From Lathyrus oleraceus (Eukaryota > Streptophyta > Magnoliopsida > Fabales > Fabaceae), in contig NC_066580.1 of NCBI RefSeq assembly GCF_024323335.1, forward strand, positions 142,962,188-143,026,187: DNA of 64,000 nucleotides. Direction: 5' to 3'. Shown piece by piece: positions 33,565 through 45,811 of the stretch. Each line of letters opens with the position of its first letter. Within the stretch, counting starts at the first letter, position 1. The notes beneath the pieces were generated by a model. The model had not been told where the DNA came from and searched no databases. It worked only from the letters and a program-made list of their open reading frames with translations. The position numbers and the translations under genes were made by a program.

Positions 33565-35171
33565 TTATAGTTTACACTGATCATGCTGCCATTCATTACC
33601 AATTAAGTAAAAAAGATGCCAAGCCCAGGTGACTCTGATGGATTCTATTACTACAAGAGTTTGATTTAGACATAAGAGATAAAAAAGGCACTGAAAACGT
33701 AGTAGCTGATCACCTTTCTAGGCTAGAACATCTAAAACCTGAACTAGTACCCATAAATGATGATTTCGCCTATGATAGATTCATAGCTAGAGTAGAAACC
33801 ATTGAAGATAATAACCTAGATCTTGATGAGCACCCCCGAAATTCCTTAGCAATAAGTAACGTGCCTTGGTATGCATACTTCGTTAATTACCTAGCTGCTG
33901 ATATAGTACCCCCTGATCTTGACTACCATCGTAAAAAGAAATTCTTCCACGATGTGAGAAACTTCTATTGGGACGAACCGCTCCTTTTCAAAAGGGGTAA
34001 AGATGGCATTTTTCGCCATTGCGTTTCAGAAGAAGAGGTAAATAGTATTATCGAGCATTGTCATTCTGCACCATATGGTGGACATGCGAGCACCTCTAAG
34101 ACATACGCCAAGATTCTTCAAGCTGGCCTATTCTGGCCTACCATGTGGCGTGATGTCTATGCTTGCATTGTCAAATGTGATAGATGCCAACGCACTGGAA
34201 ACATTTCAAGGCGTGATGAAATGCCTCTAAGAAACATTCAGGAAGTATAACTCTTTGACGTATGGGGTGTAGATTTCATGGGACCTTTCCCACCATCCTT
34301 AGGAAACAGGTATATCTTAGTAGTTGTAGACTATGTGTCTAAGTGGATTGAAGTTATAGTTGCACCCACAAACGACACTAGGGTAGTAATCAAACTATTT
34401 AAAAACTATATATTCCCTAGATTTGGAACACCATGTTTAGTCACAAGCGATGGAGGATCACACTTCATATCGAGAATATTTGACAAATTATTAAGAAAAT
34501 ATGGAGTTAAGCATAGAGTAGCAACACCATACCACCCACAGACTAGTGGCCAAGTAGAAGTATCTAATAGGGAGATAAAACAAATCCTAGAGAAAACCAT
34601 TTCTATTTCTAGGAGAAACTGATCTCAGAAGCTTCAAGAAGCATTATGGGCCTACAGAACCGCTTTCAAAACCCCTATAGGAACTACTCCTTATCAACTA
34701 GTTTATGGAAAATCCTGTCACTTACCGTTCAAATTAGAGCATAAGGCCTATTGGGCCATTAAAACTTTGAATTTAGACTACCTAGCCGCTGGAGAAAAGT
34801 GTACCCTAGACATTCATAAACTAGAAGAACTTAGGCAATCTGCCTACGAGAATGTAAAAATATACAAAGAAAGAACAAAAGCCTATCACGACAAAAGAAT
34901 AGTAAAGAAAAACTTCAATATAGGCGATCCTGTTCTCCTTTTCAACTCTAGGTTATGACTCTTCCCTGGAAAGCTACGTTCAAGATGGACTGGTCCTTTC
35001 GAAGTATCCAAGATTCTGAGATCCAGAGCCGTAGAAATCAAGAACGAAACCTGTAGTCCATTCATTGTAAATGGACAAAGACTGAAGCTCTACGAAGGAG
35101 GAAACATTCCAGCATACTACTCAAGCCACACCCTGATTGATCCACCAATTCCTACTACTACAGGTGTATAA
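33565..35171 (+). pseudogene. Athila-type RNase H end and integrase
   Basis: Shifted by one base from the upstream frame. It starts with IVYTDHAAI and ENVVADHLSRLE (end of RNase H), then integrase: HHCC finger (HCHSAPYGGHAS, CDRCQRTGN), DDE core ([33 protein letters not shown]) and a C-terminal part with [20 protein letters not shown]. In-frame stops at 33630, 33636, 34248, 34620 and 34956; the natural end is TAA at 35169-35171. Integrase would insert the cDNA with the 5-bp target duplication seen around this copy. Confidence 0.88.
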
Positions 35172-35203
35172 ATTTTAATCGTCAAGCTAATGTCATTAAA
35201 CAA

Positions 35204-35225
35204 GCGCTGCGTGGGAGGCAACCCA
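35204..35225 (+). other. conserved post-pol element with GTGGGAGGCAACCCA
   Basis: 33 bases after the pol stop, GCGCTGCGTGGG is followed by AGGCAACCCA, which can fold TGGG-AGGCAA-CCCA. I recall very similar sequence after pol in other plant Athila-like elements; that is memory, not a search. Role unknown. Confidence 0.5.
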
Positions 35226-35354
35226 TGGTTTTTCTTTCATTTTACTTTTTCGCATTTATTTAATTTAATTTTCATTTTATTTTATCATATTTTGCATTGA
35301 GACTAAAATTTGAACGGTTTGCACTTTCAGGATCACTTTCTTAACTTTTACAGG

Positions 35355-36587
35355 ATGCAGGATTTCAATGACATGCATGTGGCCTATAGAGATAATGCTC
35401 AGAGAGAGCGCTACGTCGCTCTGTATCATCGCCATATGGCACCCACACGTTATCCTGATCAGCACTGTATGGAGGCACTGGGTATCGAGCCGAGTATCCG
35501 ATTCCTTAGCCACCAGCTTCACTGGGACGAGTTTGTTGATGACTTGAGTAACACCTACAGGAACCTGACATTGGAGTTCCTGAGTTCATTCGACTATGAC
35601 CCATACTCTGGACCAGATGGGTATGTTGCTTTCAGGCTCTTTGGAGTTGAGTACTCCTTCAGCCAGAAAGAGTTCGGCGACTTACTGGGTTTCCAGACCA
35701 CTCCTGATGCTATCCCGGAGACACCTATGGGATATTTTCTGGGTAAGGAGGTTGAGAAGTTTTTGAGTGATATCTCAGGTGGCGGAAGCCAGGATCCATC
35801 TACACAGCTGTCTCATGTTATACATAACCCCGCCTTCAGATACTTTCAGATGATATTAGCACATTCCTTCCTGGGAAGACTGGATGCAGAGACACTACTG
35901 AGTGAAGAGGAGATCTTCCTATTATTTTGTGCATCCCAGTCTCGTCCAGTAGCATGTGGGAACTTTTTGTTATATAGTCTCAGCGGTATCTCCAGATCTA
36001 CCGAAGGAGTCATCCATGTGGGCGGAATCATCACACAGATTGCTGTCACTTTAGGTCTGTCTCGCAAGCTGTTACATCTTCGGATCTACTGTGGGTACAC
36101 TACCATGGACATCGACTTCTCTTTGACCAGAGGGTTGATGAGGAGAGCCTCTTTCCACCCATGTCAGTTCTGATTTCTGGTCGACAGCGAGGCTATCCAT
36201 TATTTCACACTGCCAGATCCTATGATGACCAGTGTGCATGATCCAGCGAATTGGAGTTATGCTCTAGAGGGCTAGGGAGAGACCGTCGAGGAGCCGAGAT
36301 CACCACCCATTGCTGAATACACGCCTACACCACCATCTCCTAGGATCACTGTTTTCTCTAATAATCTTTCATTGCAGACCCGCGACATCCGCACTCAGAT
36401 TTCTGAGTGTCGTAGAGAGATCGCAGAGCTTAGACAGGAGGTGGTTGACCTCACTTTACAAATGGGAGTGTCTGATCTCACCCATGCTACCGAAGCCGAC
36501 TGTCTATATCAGGAGATCGCAGAGCTCAGGCAGGAGGTAGCCATGCTCCGTGGATCCACTCAGGAAGACGACATCCTTACTATATGA
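35355..36587 (+). pseudogene. ATHILA ORF-1-like protein A, downstream of pol
   Basis: ATG at 35355, 411 codons to TGA at 36585. The N-terminal two thirds carry the ATHILA ORF-1 pattern: LTLEFLSSFDYDP, FRLFGVEYSFSQKEFGDLLGF, HVIHNPAFRYFQMILAHSFLGR, GGIITQIAVTLGLS. The C-terminal part is a coiled coil with REIAELRQEV near residue 352 and EIAELRQEV again about 40 residues later. Stops at 36171-36173 (TGA) and 36273-36275 (TAG) split it. A polypyrimidine-AG (TTTTACAG) ends just before the ATG. The position is that of the env-like gene of some Athila elements, but I see no signal peptide or membrane helix. Its function is unknown. Confidence 0.78.
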
Positions 36588-37227
36588 TCTTACCATTTCA
36601 TCTTATTTTATCTCTTATTTTATTTTTCTCGTATTTAAATAACTCATTTTATATTATCGCATTTGGAATATTATATAAACTACGTCTATACATTGATATT
36701 TCTACTTTTATCTATATATGTCTTATATTTGTTTTATTTGCATCTTTTATTTTCAGTTGTTTATTTATTTATTTATTAGTCTAATATTTAATTTTTGTTT
36801 TATTTTATTTTTTCTATAAAAAAATTATGCAAGCCAATGATACTAGGAAATCACAAGACAAATGCTATATCGACCCCTCAAGGCCAAAAGACAAGAGAAG
36901 CCCAAGCCAAAGGACCAAAATTCGGCCCAACCAGATTTTGCCTTGTGGCGCCCGCCATAGACCCTGTGGCGCCCGCCACAGCGTTTGTAAAAGGTCGGGG
37001 CTAAACCCCTTTCTTCACCATTTTCACACCTTACAACCTTCCAAACCCATTTTTTCACCTTGGAAAAACATCCTTGAACCCACAAAAAGCTCATACTTTT
37101 CTAACCACCACACCATACAAATCATTTTTCCGATTTCCATTTTCATTTTCATCTGTCGGATTTCGTAAAAATCCAACCTTTTCATATTCCACTTCATCTT
37201 CTTCGTCACTTTTCAAGAGCTACACAA
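36588..37227 (+). other. spacer between the two ATHILA-like ORFs
   Basis: 640 bases. The first half is very AT-rich (TTTATTTATTTATTTATTAG). At 36945-36985 there are two copies of TGTGGCGCCCGCCA separated by TAGACCC; the same words occur in the LTRs (CCATAGACCCTG, GTGGCGGGCGCCAC), which suggests a segment shared with the LTR. No gene supported. Confidence 0.6.
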
Positions 37228-38685
37228 ATGGAGTTTAATGGATTCCTTCTTCGAGGAGGGAAACCGGGGGATAGACAAAGAAAAATTCTCGAACGGTTGC
37301 AAAATCGGGAAATCCTCCCGACAAGGTATGTTGACGAAAAATGTCTCTACACTTTAGGTATCTATCATAGCATATTTCATTTATTAGATAATTTAGGTTT
37401 GCATAATTTCTTTTCCAACAAAGAACCTACCTATGAGCGGTTGACAATTGAATTCTTGAGTTCCTTAATTTATATTGTCAACCCTAACACTGCTAGCACA
37501 ATTGGTACTGTCAAATTTAGAATGTTTGATGTTGAATATGAATTTAGTACCGACGAACTAGCCAGCTTGTTAGGAATCCCTCATGGGGACGGTGCTATTT
37601 GTGAGGCCCCTTTGGATTCAGAGTGGTCAGTTGAGGTATTTTCCTTCTGGGAGCGTTTATCAAACACTTCCATAAACTCTTTTGAAGGAGTTCTTGCCTC
37701 AACTATCCACAACCCGACCATCAGAGTTTTTAGATATCTGTTGGCATGCACTATTTTTGGCCGGGAGAATCCAAATAAAGTTAATGCTAGAGAACTTCTA
37801 TTTTTACAAGGAAGCCTCACAAATAGACGAATTAATTTGGTCTCGTTCATGCTTGCTCATATGACTTTAACTTTGAATAAAGCGGGACCGATTTCTTTTG
37901 GTGGATTGATTACATCTATTGCTCGGGCGCTTAACCTGAACAATGAGATGGCTACCCTAGACCCCTTACCTCCTCGCACAATTAACCTAAAATTTCTGAG
38001 AGACATGAAATTGTGTCGTTCGAGGAGAGAAGGAGGCTATATGCTTATGGTTCATGGTTTAGCCATCCCATCTGTTGTTTTACCGTGCACTAGAGGTACA
38101 GATGTACGAGATGAAAGGAATTGGACCTATGTTTTAGATGCTCCACCTGTTTTGGGTCCTCTTCCTCCTAACATTCCTGATGAGGCGGGACATGACACTG
38201 ATGATGAATATGATCGGAGAGAGAGATCTCCCGTACCCCATGTGTCCCCTCATCATCCTTCACCACCACACACCGCACCATCTTCTTCTTCTGCAGGTAC
38301 CACTCCTGGCTTTTATATTACGGAGGAGATGTGGCGTGACCACATGGCTAGAGAGCAAAGGTGTGACGACCTACTCTCTACCATCTAACAACAGCTGGCG
38401 AATAACATGAGCTTCATGCAAGAGTCGCAGCGGAGGACAGACAGGTCCTATGACACTGTTCTACAGTCCCTGCAAACGATCACAGATACACAAGCCCGTC
38501 AGCAACACTACCACCAGAGACACATGGCACTCATTGAAGCCACTCAAGGTTCCATTATGGGTAACCTTCAAGAGGTGAGGACCGCTCAGGATGCCCTGCA
38601 GGCGAGGATGGATCAGAGAGACCATCGTCGTACCCGATCCCGTCGTCCACCTCAGGATGGCGAGAGCACTAGTGGTCAGCAATAG
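37228..38685 (+). pseudogene. ATHILA ORF-1-like protein B, downstream paralogue of A
   Basis: ATG at 37228 in a clear context; 486 codons to TAG at 38683. It shares the ORF A pattern: RLTIEFLSSLIYIVNP, FRMFDVEYEFSTDELASLLGI, STIHNPTIRVFRYLLACTIFGR, GGLITSIARALNLN. It then continues with a proline/serine-rich segment (HVSPHHPSPPHTAPSSSSAG) and a coiled-coil, basic tail ending RTRSRRPPQDGESTSGQQ. One in-frame TAA at 38386-38388 splits it after residue 386. N-terminal half similarity to A is obvious by eye, the C-termini differ. Neither a membrane segment nor an enzymatic motif is visible; the known ATHILA ORF-1 family has no established function. Confidence 0.8.
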
Positions 38686-39833
38686 GTTGTCAGGTAACTC
38701 TTCCCTTATCTTATTTCAAAACATTTGGGACAATGTTCGATTTTAGTGTGGGAGGAGACTCTATCGTCTTTTCTTTATTGTTTTTCTCGTTTTTATCCTT
38801 TATCGCTTTTTCTTTGCTGGTTCTAGATAGTTTATTTATTGTTATTTCCTTTTAGTTGTTTATTTTGCTTTTTAGTACAATGCATGAGTCTGACGAGTCA
38901 CCAAATATAGTATATCTTTAGTACAATCGTACCTCCCCATACCTTTAGCCCCACCGAAATTTTTTTTGCAAAAGAAAATAGTGTTATTCCGAAAGTTTTC
39001 AGGTTTTAAAGACATGTTTTGAGTAAGGATGCGGTGACTTGGGAGAACTTTGTGAAACATCAGTATTATTTTAGCACCATAGACTTCGTAAATATAGGAA
39101 CCACTCCCGAAACCCCATATACCATAGCCTTAATCATCATTTCCGTATAAGTCCTCAGTAGTTTATCTCAGCAGTCAGCTCCGACCTATGCATCCTCTAC
39201 ATAGGGGACCGATGCAAATAAGTGAATGATCCAGAAAAACAAAAAATAAAAGAAATCAAAAAGGCAACTCCGGTATAGGTGACCCTCACAAAGTCATTTA
39301 AACCAAAGAATTGTAAAAATTTGCTACAAAAAGCAAAAAAAAGAAAGAGAAAAAGAAAAAACTTACCCACTGTTAGTTGGTTCAGAGGTATATGACACTG
39401 AACTCGGTAGGGCGGATTACGATCCGATCCCCCACAACTACAGTTAGGTCCAACAAAAGGGTTTACACATATTTATGTGCCAGAAACCCCATGCTCAGAT
39501 CATAATCACTAACAGGTCACTCTACTATGAAGCATGTACGGATAACGGGCTTAATGTGATTGCGCCTAAATGAAAAGGACACTAAAAGAGATGAAGAGAC
39601 AGGCCTAGGTATTGTGGGATAATAGGGGTTGGTTAATATAGGAATGAAGTTTATGTTCGTATTTGCAGATTAGTGTCATCATGATACCCTTAGTTCACTC
39701 AGTTAGTACCTATCACTGCATCCCGACTTGAACTTAGAATTTTCACCTGAAGCACTCGTTTACACAAATTTTCTTTTATGAGCTTTTTAATGTATTGCTT
39801 GAGGACAAGCAAAGGTTTAAGTGTGGGAGAGTT
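38686..39833 (+). other. 3' UTR and polypurine tracts of the Athila-type element
   Basis: No gene. The PPT GTGTGGGAGAG at 39821-39831 precedes the LTR start TGATAACA at 39834, after TTGAGGACAAGCAAAGG. A second similar tract, AGTGTGGGAGGAG, lies at 38745-38757 right after ORF B. Between them are an AT-rich part and, around 39120-39560, unique-looking sequence without motifs known to me. Confidence 0.75.
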
Positions 39834-41561
39834 TGATAACACTGAAATTTACCGTATTTTCAACTCCGATTTCACATGCATTCTAGTTGTTTTATTGTTA
39901 TTTTGTTGTGTTATTGCTATGTTTTCCTTTGTTTTCAGGTTTTTACTTTAATCGGAGCCCCGATCGAGAAAAGGAGTGAAAAAGAGCTAAAATCCCTAAA
40001 ATTCAGCATTTTGTACTTGTGGCCTACCCCATGGCTGGCGCCATAAACCCTGCCATGACGTGTCCAAGCTCAACTCCCCTCAACTACCACGTTCCCCACT
40101 ACTTCCACTAAGGCGCCTTAGATTGGCCTTGTGGCGGGTGCCATGGCCTTGTGGCGGGCGCCACAAGAGGAAAAGTTTTCCCTCCCATTTTCAAGTTGAA
40201 GGGCATCCTTGTCACTTCCATCTTTTTACTTGCTTATAAAAAGAAACTCGAAATCACTTTTACAATCATCCAAACTTAGAGCAGATGCAAACTCAGAGCA
40301 ACTTTGTTTCACTTAGGCATATATTCAGTATTATAAAGTGGTAATCGCTTCGCATTGGAGTGTTACCACAATTGTGTAATCGAGTCTGTGATAGAGTCTG
40401 TAATCGAGTTTGGAGCACTTTGGAAGGAAGTTAATCCTGCCGCCATTTTCATTTCCGCTTTGCAATTTACTCAACCCTCCGATTGGAGCAGGTTTTTATT
40501 ACTTGTCTTTACTTTGTTTATTTCCTCGGACTCGCTTTACTTTTATTTATTTTCCCCGCACTCGCTTTAAATTATTTATTTCCTTGCACTCGCTTTACTT
40601 TTGTTTATTTTCTCGCACTCGCTTTAAATTATTTATTTCCTCGCACTCACTTTAAATTATTTATTTCCTCGCACTCGCTTTACTTTTATTTATTTCCTCG
40701 CACTCGCACTACTTTATTTACTTTTCACACTCGCACTACTTTTATTTACTTTCCACACTCGCACTACTTTTATTTAAATTAATGCACTTTTACTTTACCA
40801 TGTTTAACTAAATTTATAAGGTTAGAATGTAAGGATCGTAATTGAACCGATAATCCTTACAATTGTTCGTAGAAACACTTAAGGGCTATTTTAACTTTTA
40901 ACTTAAGTTTTCCCGCACTTCAATTCCGTTGGGTAAGATCGAAAGCCGTCCAACCTCTATTTAAACTTAATTGTTTTTAACTATTTCAAAAACAGCGAAA
41001 GCACTTTGTTTAGTTCATTAGAGGTTTTTAACTTAAGAAGGAAAGAGATTTTAAAACTATTTTCGGATGCGTTTATAAGTTCAGAGTCTGGTTCGTGAGA
41101 ACCTCTTTTGGTTAAGAAATCCAGGTTATAATACTTTTCAACTTAGTCAAGATACTATATTTCTTAAAAATAGGTTTACTACTCTAACGCAATGCGCTTT
41201 TTTTTATAAGTGACTATAAGAGGGTTTGATTAGGGAGTACAACTCGGTTCTGAATACGCAAAAGCGACAGTTCCTGTTAAATTAGTTCTTTTCAAAGTAG
41301 GAAACATTGCCCATAAGTAGTTCTATTAGCAAGTACTTGGATTATTAATTGATTACGTGAATTATATTCGACCCTGTCTTTATTAATTAATCTTTATTCA
41401 ACACTTTACTTTTTCATTGCACACTCCAAAAACACCTATTTCGATTGCGTTTGATAAACACCATAACAATAGATAACGATAGATTGACACTTGGTCTCTG
41501 TGGATTCGACAATCTTTTATATTACTCTGACACGTTCGTATACTTGCGAAACACCGCATCA
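39834..41561 (+). repeat. 3' LTR of the Athila-type element (1728 bp)
   Basis: Colinear with the 5' LTR. Differences include a 20-base local duplication around GGCGGGTGCCATGGCCTTGT (near 40134-40160) and a changed TATA box (TATAAAAA at 40235). The Cys-less repeat TTTCCTCGCACTCGCTTTA is present at 40510-40770. It ends ACCGCATCA before the TSD TAGTT. Confidence 0.92.
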
Positions 41562-44351
41562 TAGTTTATGATATAAATTTCAAAGTGGATGCATTGCTTT
41601 TAATCAAAAATTAAGTTTGAAAGGCACAAGGGCTTAGAAAATGGTTTGAATGGGTTAGTTCTTTTTGGCTTTTGAAAATTTTAAGTCATGTATAGTTAAG
41701 TTTATTTACAGGTTTAATTTAAGAAAAGAAGTTTGAAAATGCAATGGCATAAGGCCAAAGTTTCTAATTTGCAAAATGGTCTAAATTTGGAAACAAAACA
41801 AGTACAAACAAAGAAGTTTTTTTTAAAAGGAGGGAGAGATTTTGAAATTAAATAAGTGGGAGGAGATGAAGAGACTAATCCTAAGCACAAATTTAAAAGT
41901 TAAGAGTTGAAAAGATCTGACTAATGGGCTGCAATCCAATAGACAAGAATGTCATATAGAAACCCCAAATTCCCTTGGATATTAGAATCAAGCAACAAAC
42001 AATGCATACAATATTAACTTGAAGAGCAAGGCATCAAATAAAGATAGCCACATCCAAGCTTTAGCCACTCCATGATCTTCTTCAAATTTGCCTATGTAGC
42101 AGATGAATTTCACAAGTCACGGGTTCAAAATAACAGCTTCACAATGATCATGTTGCAGATGAACTCAGATGGATCTTCAATTATGTATCAGATGAAGTTT
42201 CAAATTGCAACCACTTTGTTACATGAAAGTTGGCATTGGCCAAGTCTTTTTGCATAGGGAAGTTGCCTAGATTCTAAGTCCAATTGCCCAAGATCAAACC
42301 AACAGTCCACACAATAGTTTTTTAGGGTTTTTGTTTCTTATCATGTACATTAATGGTCAAAGACCACACAAACAAACAAAATATACACAAACAAGATATA
42401 TCACACAATATGGCCCAAGTGGACAAAGTGAAAAGGCATTAATATAAACAATTAGAATGGTATGAATAACGGTAAATGAATAGAGCTTAAAAATTAAAAT
42501 GCATTAAAAGTAAATGACTTGAAATTAAATGTTAGTTGTTAATGAATTAGAAGTTAGTATTCTTTTTGCTTTTGCTTTTCGTTTTAAGTCATTCTTTGGA
42601 GAACACTCAACCCACTTATCACAAGCATGGATCCTTGAACCTAGACATCTTCCAAAGGAAGGGAAAAAGGCCAAGTTTCCACACAATACCATGAAACAGG
42701 GGAGACTTACAATCTCACTAACTAGAATGCTATGCCTTTTGTGTCAAAATTTAGCGCTATGTTAAGCAATCGTAATTGGACTTATGTAGAAGTCACAACT
42801 ATTTGAGGTCGGACAATAGAATTTTGGTGTTAATGTATGTTAGAGACATAGTATAATGGACTATGCTCATGAAACATACCACACACAAAAAGAATATGAA
42901 AAAGAGGTGGCCTAATCTCATCCATAATTATGTTGATTTTTCAATCAACTAGCCTTAGGACCTTCAGATATCATAGGACAAATGAAATGGATGCATAAAG
43001 AATGGGAATTAGATGAAGAGGGAGAGAGATAGATCAAAACTCAAATTGGTCCAAGAAGGACTTTTACCAAATTAAGATCATTCATTCATTTTGGGAGATG
43101 GAATGTACATTCCATCAATCCCCTAAATCCAATGATCTTAACCTAGCAAAGTCAAATCAACCTTGACCAAGGCCCAACAACACAAGTCAAACTTATACAA
43201 ATCATCAAGATAGCTCAACACAATTATTTGGCATTTATTCAATTTAAAAAAAAAAAACTAAAAATAATGCGTTAAATTAAATATGGTTTTGTCAAATTCC
43301 TAAAATCTCATCAAAGCACCAAAGAAATGGCCATGAGATTTATCATAGGTCAAACAAGGTCAAAGGACCCGGGAGAAAAAATTTCAGAATTTTTGGAGAC
43401 TTAAAAGCATTTTTAAACAATTAAAAATATTCACAAAATCAATTAAATCATGAAAAATATTAATAATTATCCAAAAAAATAATTTTAATTCAAAATATGA
43501 AAGAAGAATTTATTTAATTTTTTTGGTGAAACTCTCATATTTTTTGGATCAATATTAAAATTAATATGAATTAATGAAAATAAAATGAAAATAAAAAAAA
43601 CAAAAAAAAACGTGGACCACTTGATCTCCCTCATTAAATGAGGTGGCAAATCAAGTGGATCAACGCGCGTTCCACCATACACCTGGTCAACTGTTCCACA
43701 CGCGTGGTAATTACTTTGGGCGCTCAGGGTTAAAACATTTCAAATGAGATCAATGGCTCAGAACCTGTCCAGCACACCACCGGCGCTGGACCTCCGGACA
43801 CCATCTCAGGCGAGATCCACCGAACTGGTTCACTCATCACCATCACCAAAATGAAAAAAGAGGATATGATCTGAAAGAAAAAATAGCGTAGAGCACGAAT
43901 CTAACCTCAATTTCAACTAACTCCAAATATATAGAAAGATATGAGGAGTTAAATTTTGAGGTGTGTAAACTGAGTTGCTTCGATTTGACCTCAAAGCAAC
44001 TCAATGTTCTTGCCCACATTGATAGGACTTCAGACAACCAAAGATCCAAGAGAATTGATGAAAATTGAGTGAGAATCGAAGAGAAGAAGATTTCTTAAAA
44101 TTACCTTCAATGTTGTGCAGAAATGGATCTTGCTTGCTTCAAACTTGACTTGATCACACTCAAGGAGCTTGCAAAAGTGGTTTGGCAATGGTACAAAGCT
44201 TTGGATCCATGAGTTTTTGAATCTCCAAATAGTGAGATTCAAACTCAATTTTCAAGTTGAAAATTATCAGGTTTTCCTTTGAATTATGAGGGTTTCAATT
44301 GGGGGCAAAGTTGGTGCGCAAGGTTTGTTTGAAATGAGCTCAGAGGCCTTG

Positions 44352-44359
44352 TATTTATA
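44352..44359 (-). promoter_or_regulatory. TATA box of the Ogre-2 3' LTR
   Basis: TATAAATA on the minus strand, about 1450 bases from the LTR start. The same position is missing from the truncated 5' LTR, so Ogre-2 has lost the promoter copy that would transcribe it. Confidence 0.55.
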
Positions 44360-45811
44360 GCATTTGGGCTTGATAATTGCACACTTGAAAAATTGCTACA
44401 TTTGGCAAGGGTAATGCACAAGCTTGCATGGGCGTGTACAGGTCCATGAAACAATCCATTATGATCCAATTACAACTGTACTGAAGTTCAAATCATGCTT
44501 GAATGGCAAGGCAAGGTGAAATGGAGTTTTGGACATTTGATTTTCTCCAATGATGCAGACCTGTTAAGACCATGTGCAGACCTATCAAACCTCATCCAAA
44601 ATGCATGAAATAGGACTCTTTGGAAAGCTTATATCAAGGGGGAAAAGTTCTATGTTGAACACGTTTTAATTTGGGACTTGGATCATGATGAATTTTGAGG
44701 TGGAAGTTTCGAAATTTCAACATGTTGAAAACTTTTCTAAGTGTTAAGTCATATATCTCAATATTCCACCTTACTTAACTTTTTATGTGAGCTCCAAATG
44801 CGAAACGTGTCTTCATCAAAGTTGTAGCTCTTTCAAATACCTTCAAAATGGTCCAGTTTCATGTCATTTGAACTTAGAAGGATAGAGTTATGCATTTTTG
44901 AAGTTGAGAAAAATCACTTGTTCAATGGTATAGGGCAAAAATGACCTATAATGTATCCTTATATCACATGCTCATAAAAGTTGAGTTAGCTCTCACTCCA
45001 AACATAAAAGTTGAAGTAAACATCTTGAATTTGATTTTGCAATTTGTAAATCTTTCATATCATAAAAATTGAGCAAGTTATGGTCTTGGGAAGTTGACTT
45101 TCAAATTAGGGTTTAGACAAAATGACCTATAATGTTTCAACATAGTAAATGCTTTTCCAAGAAAAACTAGCTCTAGATCTTAACATGAAAGTTGTTTGGA
45201 GTGTCATTTAGAGTAACTTTGATCCTAAAATAATTTTCATATGGTGAAAATTGTAGGAGATAGGGTCTAGGGAGACTTAGTTTTGATCAGATGAATTCAT
45301 TTGGCCAACCACCATCGACCAACTTGCTAACCTCCAATTCTCTTGACTTTCTAGGCTCATGGTACATCATATATGCATAAGATGATGAATTTTGAAGTGT
45401 CCCTTTAGAAATTTGTCCAATTGGTGAGATAGCTTGTTGGAGAAGTTACTCAAGATACCCAGTCAAACTAGGGTTTCCAAGGCAAATCACTTCCAAACTC
45501 TTGAAGAATACTTGATCAATATGACATGTAGAGATTATTAGGACTCATATATGATGCTTTGAGATATTGTGGATAAATCCTTGATTTTACTTTTATCCAT
45601 GAGGGTCTTAAACCCTAGATATGAACTTGATAGATCAATAGGGATCATGCCCTACCTACAAAGGGGTTAGACAATCACATGGTGCTTGGGAATCTCTCCC
45701 AAAACAAACCCAATGAAAGAGGGATAAGGAGAATGCCAAGGTATGATCCCAATGCTAATGCATATGATGAAATTGCATGAGGGATCATAGGGTCAAAATT
45801 AGGGTCTTACA

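Larger units (their letters stand above)
27971..41561 (+). mobile_element. complete Athila-type Ty3/gypsy element, 13,591 bp, TSD TAGTT
   Basis: Both LTRs are present (27971-29676 and 39834-41561), starting TGATAACA and ending ACCGCATCA. They are flanked by TAGTT at 27966-27970 and 41562-41566. A tRNA-Asp-type PBS follows the 5' LTR and a PPT precedes the 3' LTR. Order inside: gag, protease, RT, RNase H, integrase, then two ORFs related to the ATHILA ORF-1 family. The protease motif DLGAS, the RT motif FMDD and the ORF position after pol fit the Athila lineage. Stops and one frameshift in gag-pol make it non-autonomous. Confidence 0.93.
27578..45811 (-). repeat. 3' LTR of Ogre-2, split by the nested Athila element
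   Basis: Its own parts are 27578-27970 and 41567-45811, about 4.64 kb. It begins TGTAAGACCCTAATTTTG (minus strand, 45811) after the PPT and ends CCGCTACA at 27578. It keeps the TATA box, the likely transcript start region and the terminal block, and is colinear with the truncated 5' LTR at 58388-60965 apart from a 345-base deletion in that copy. Confidence 0.88.
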
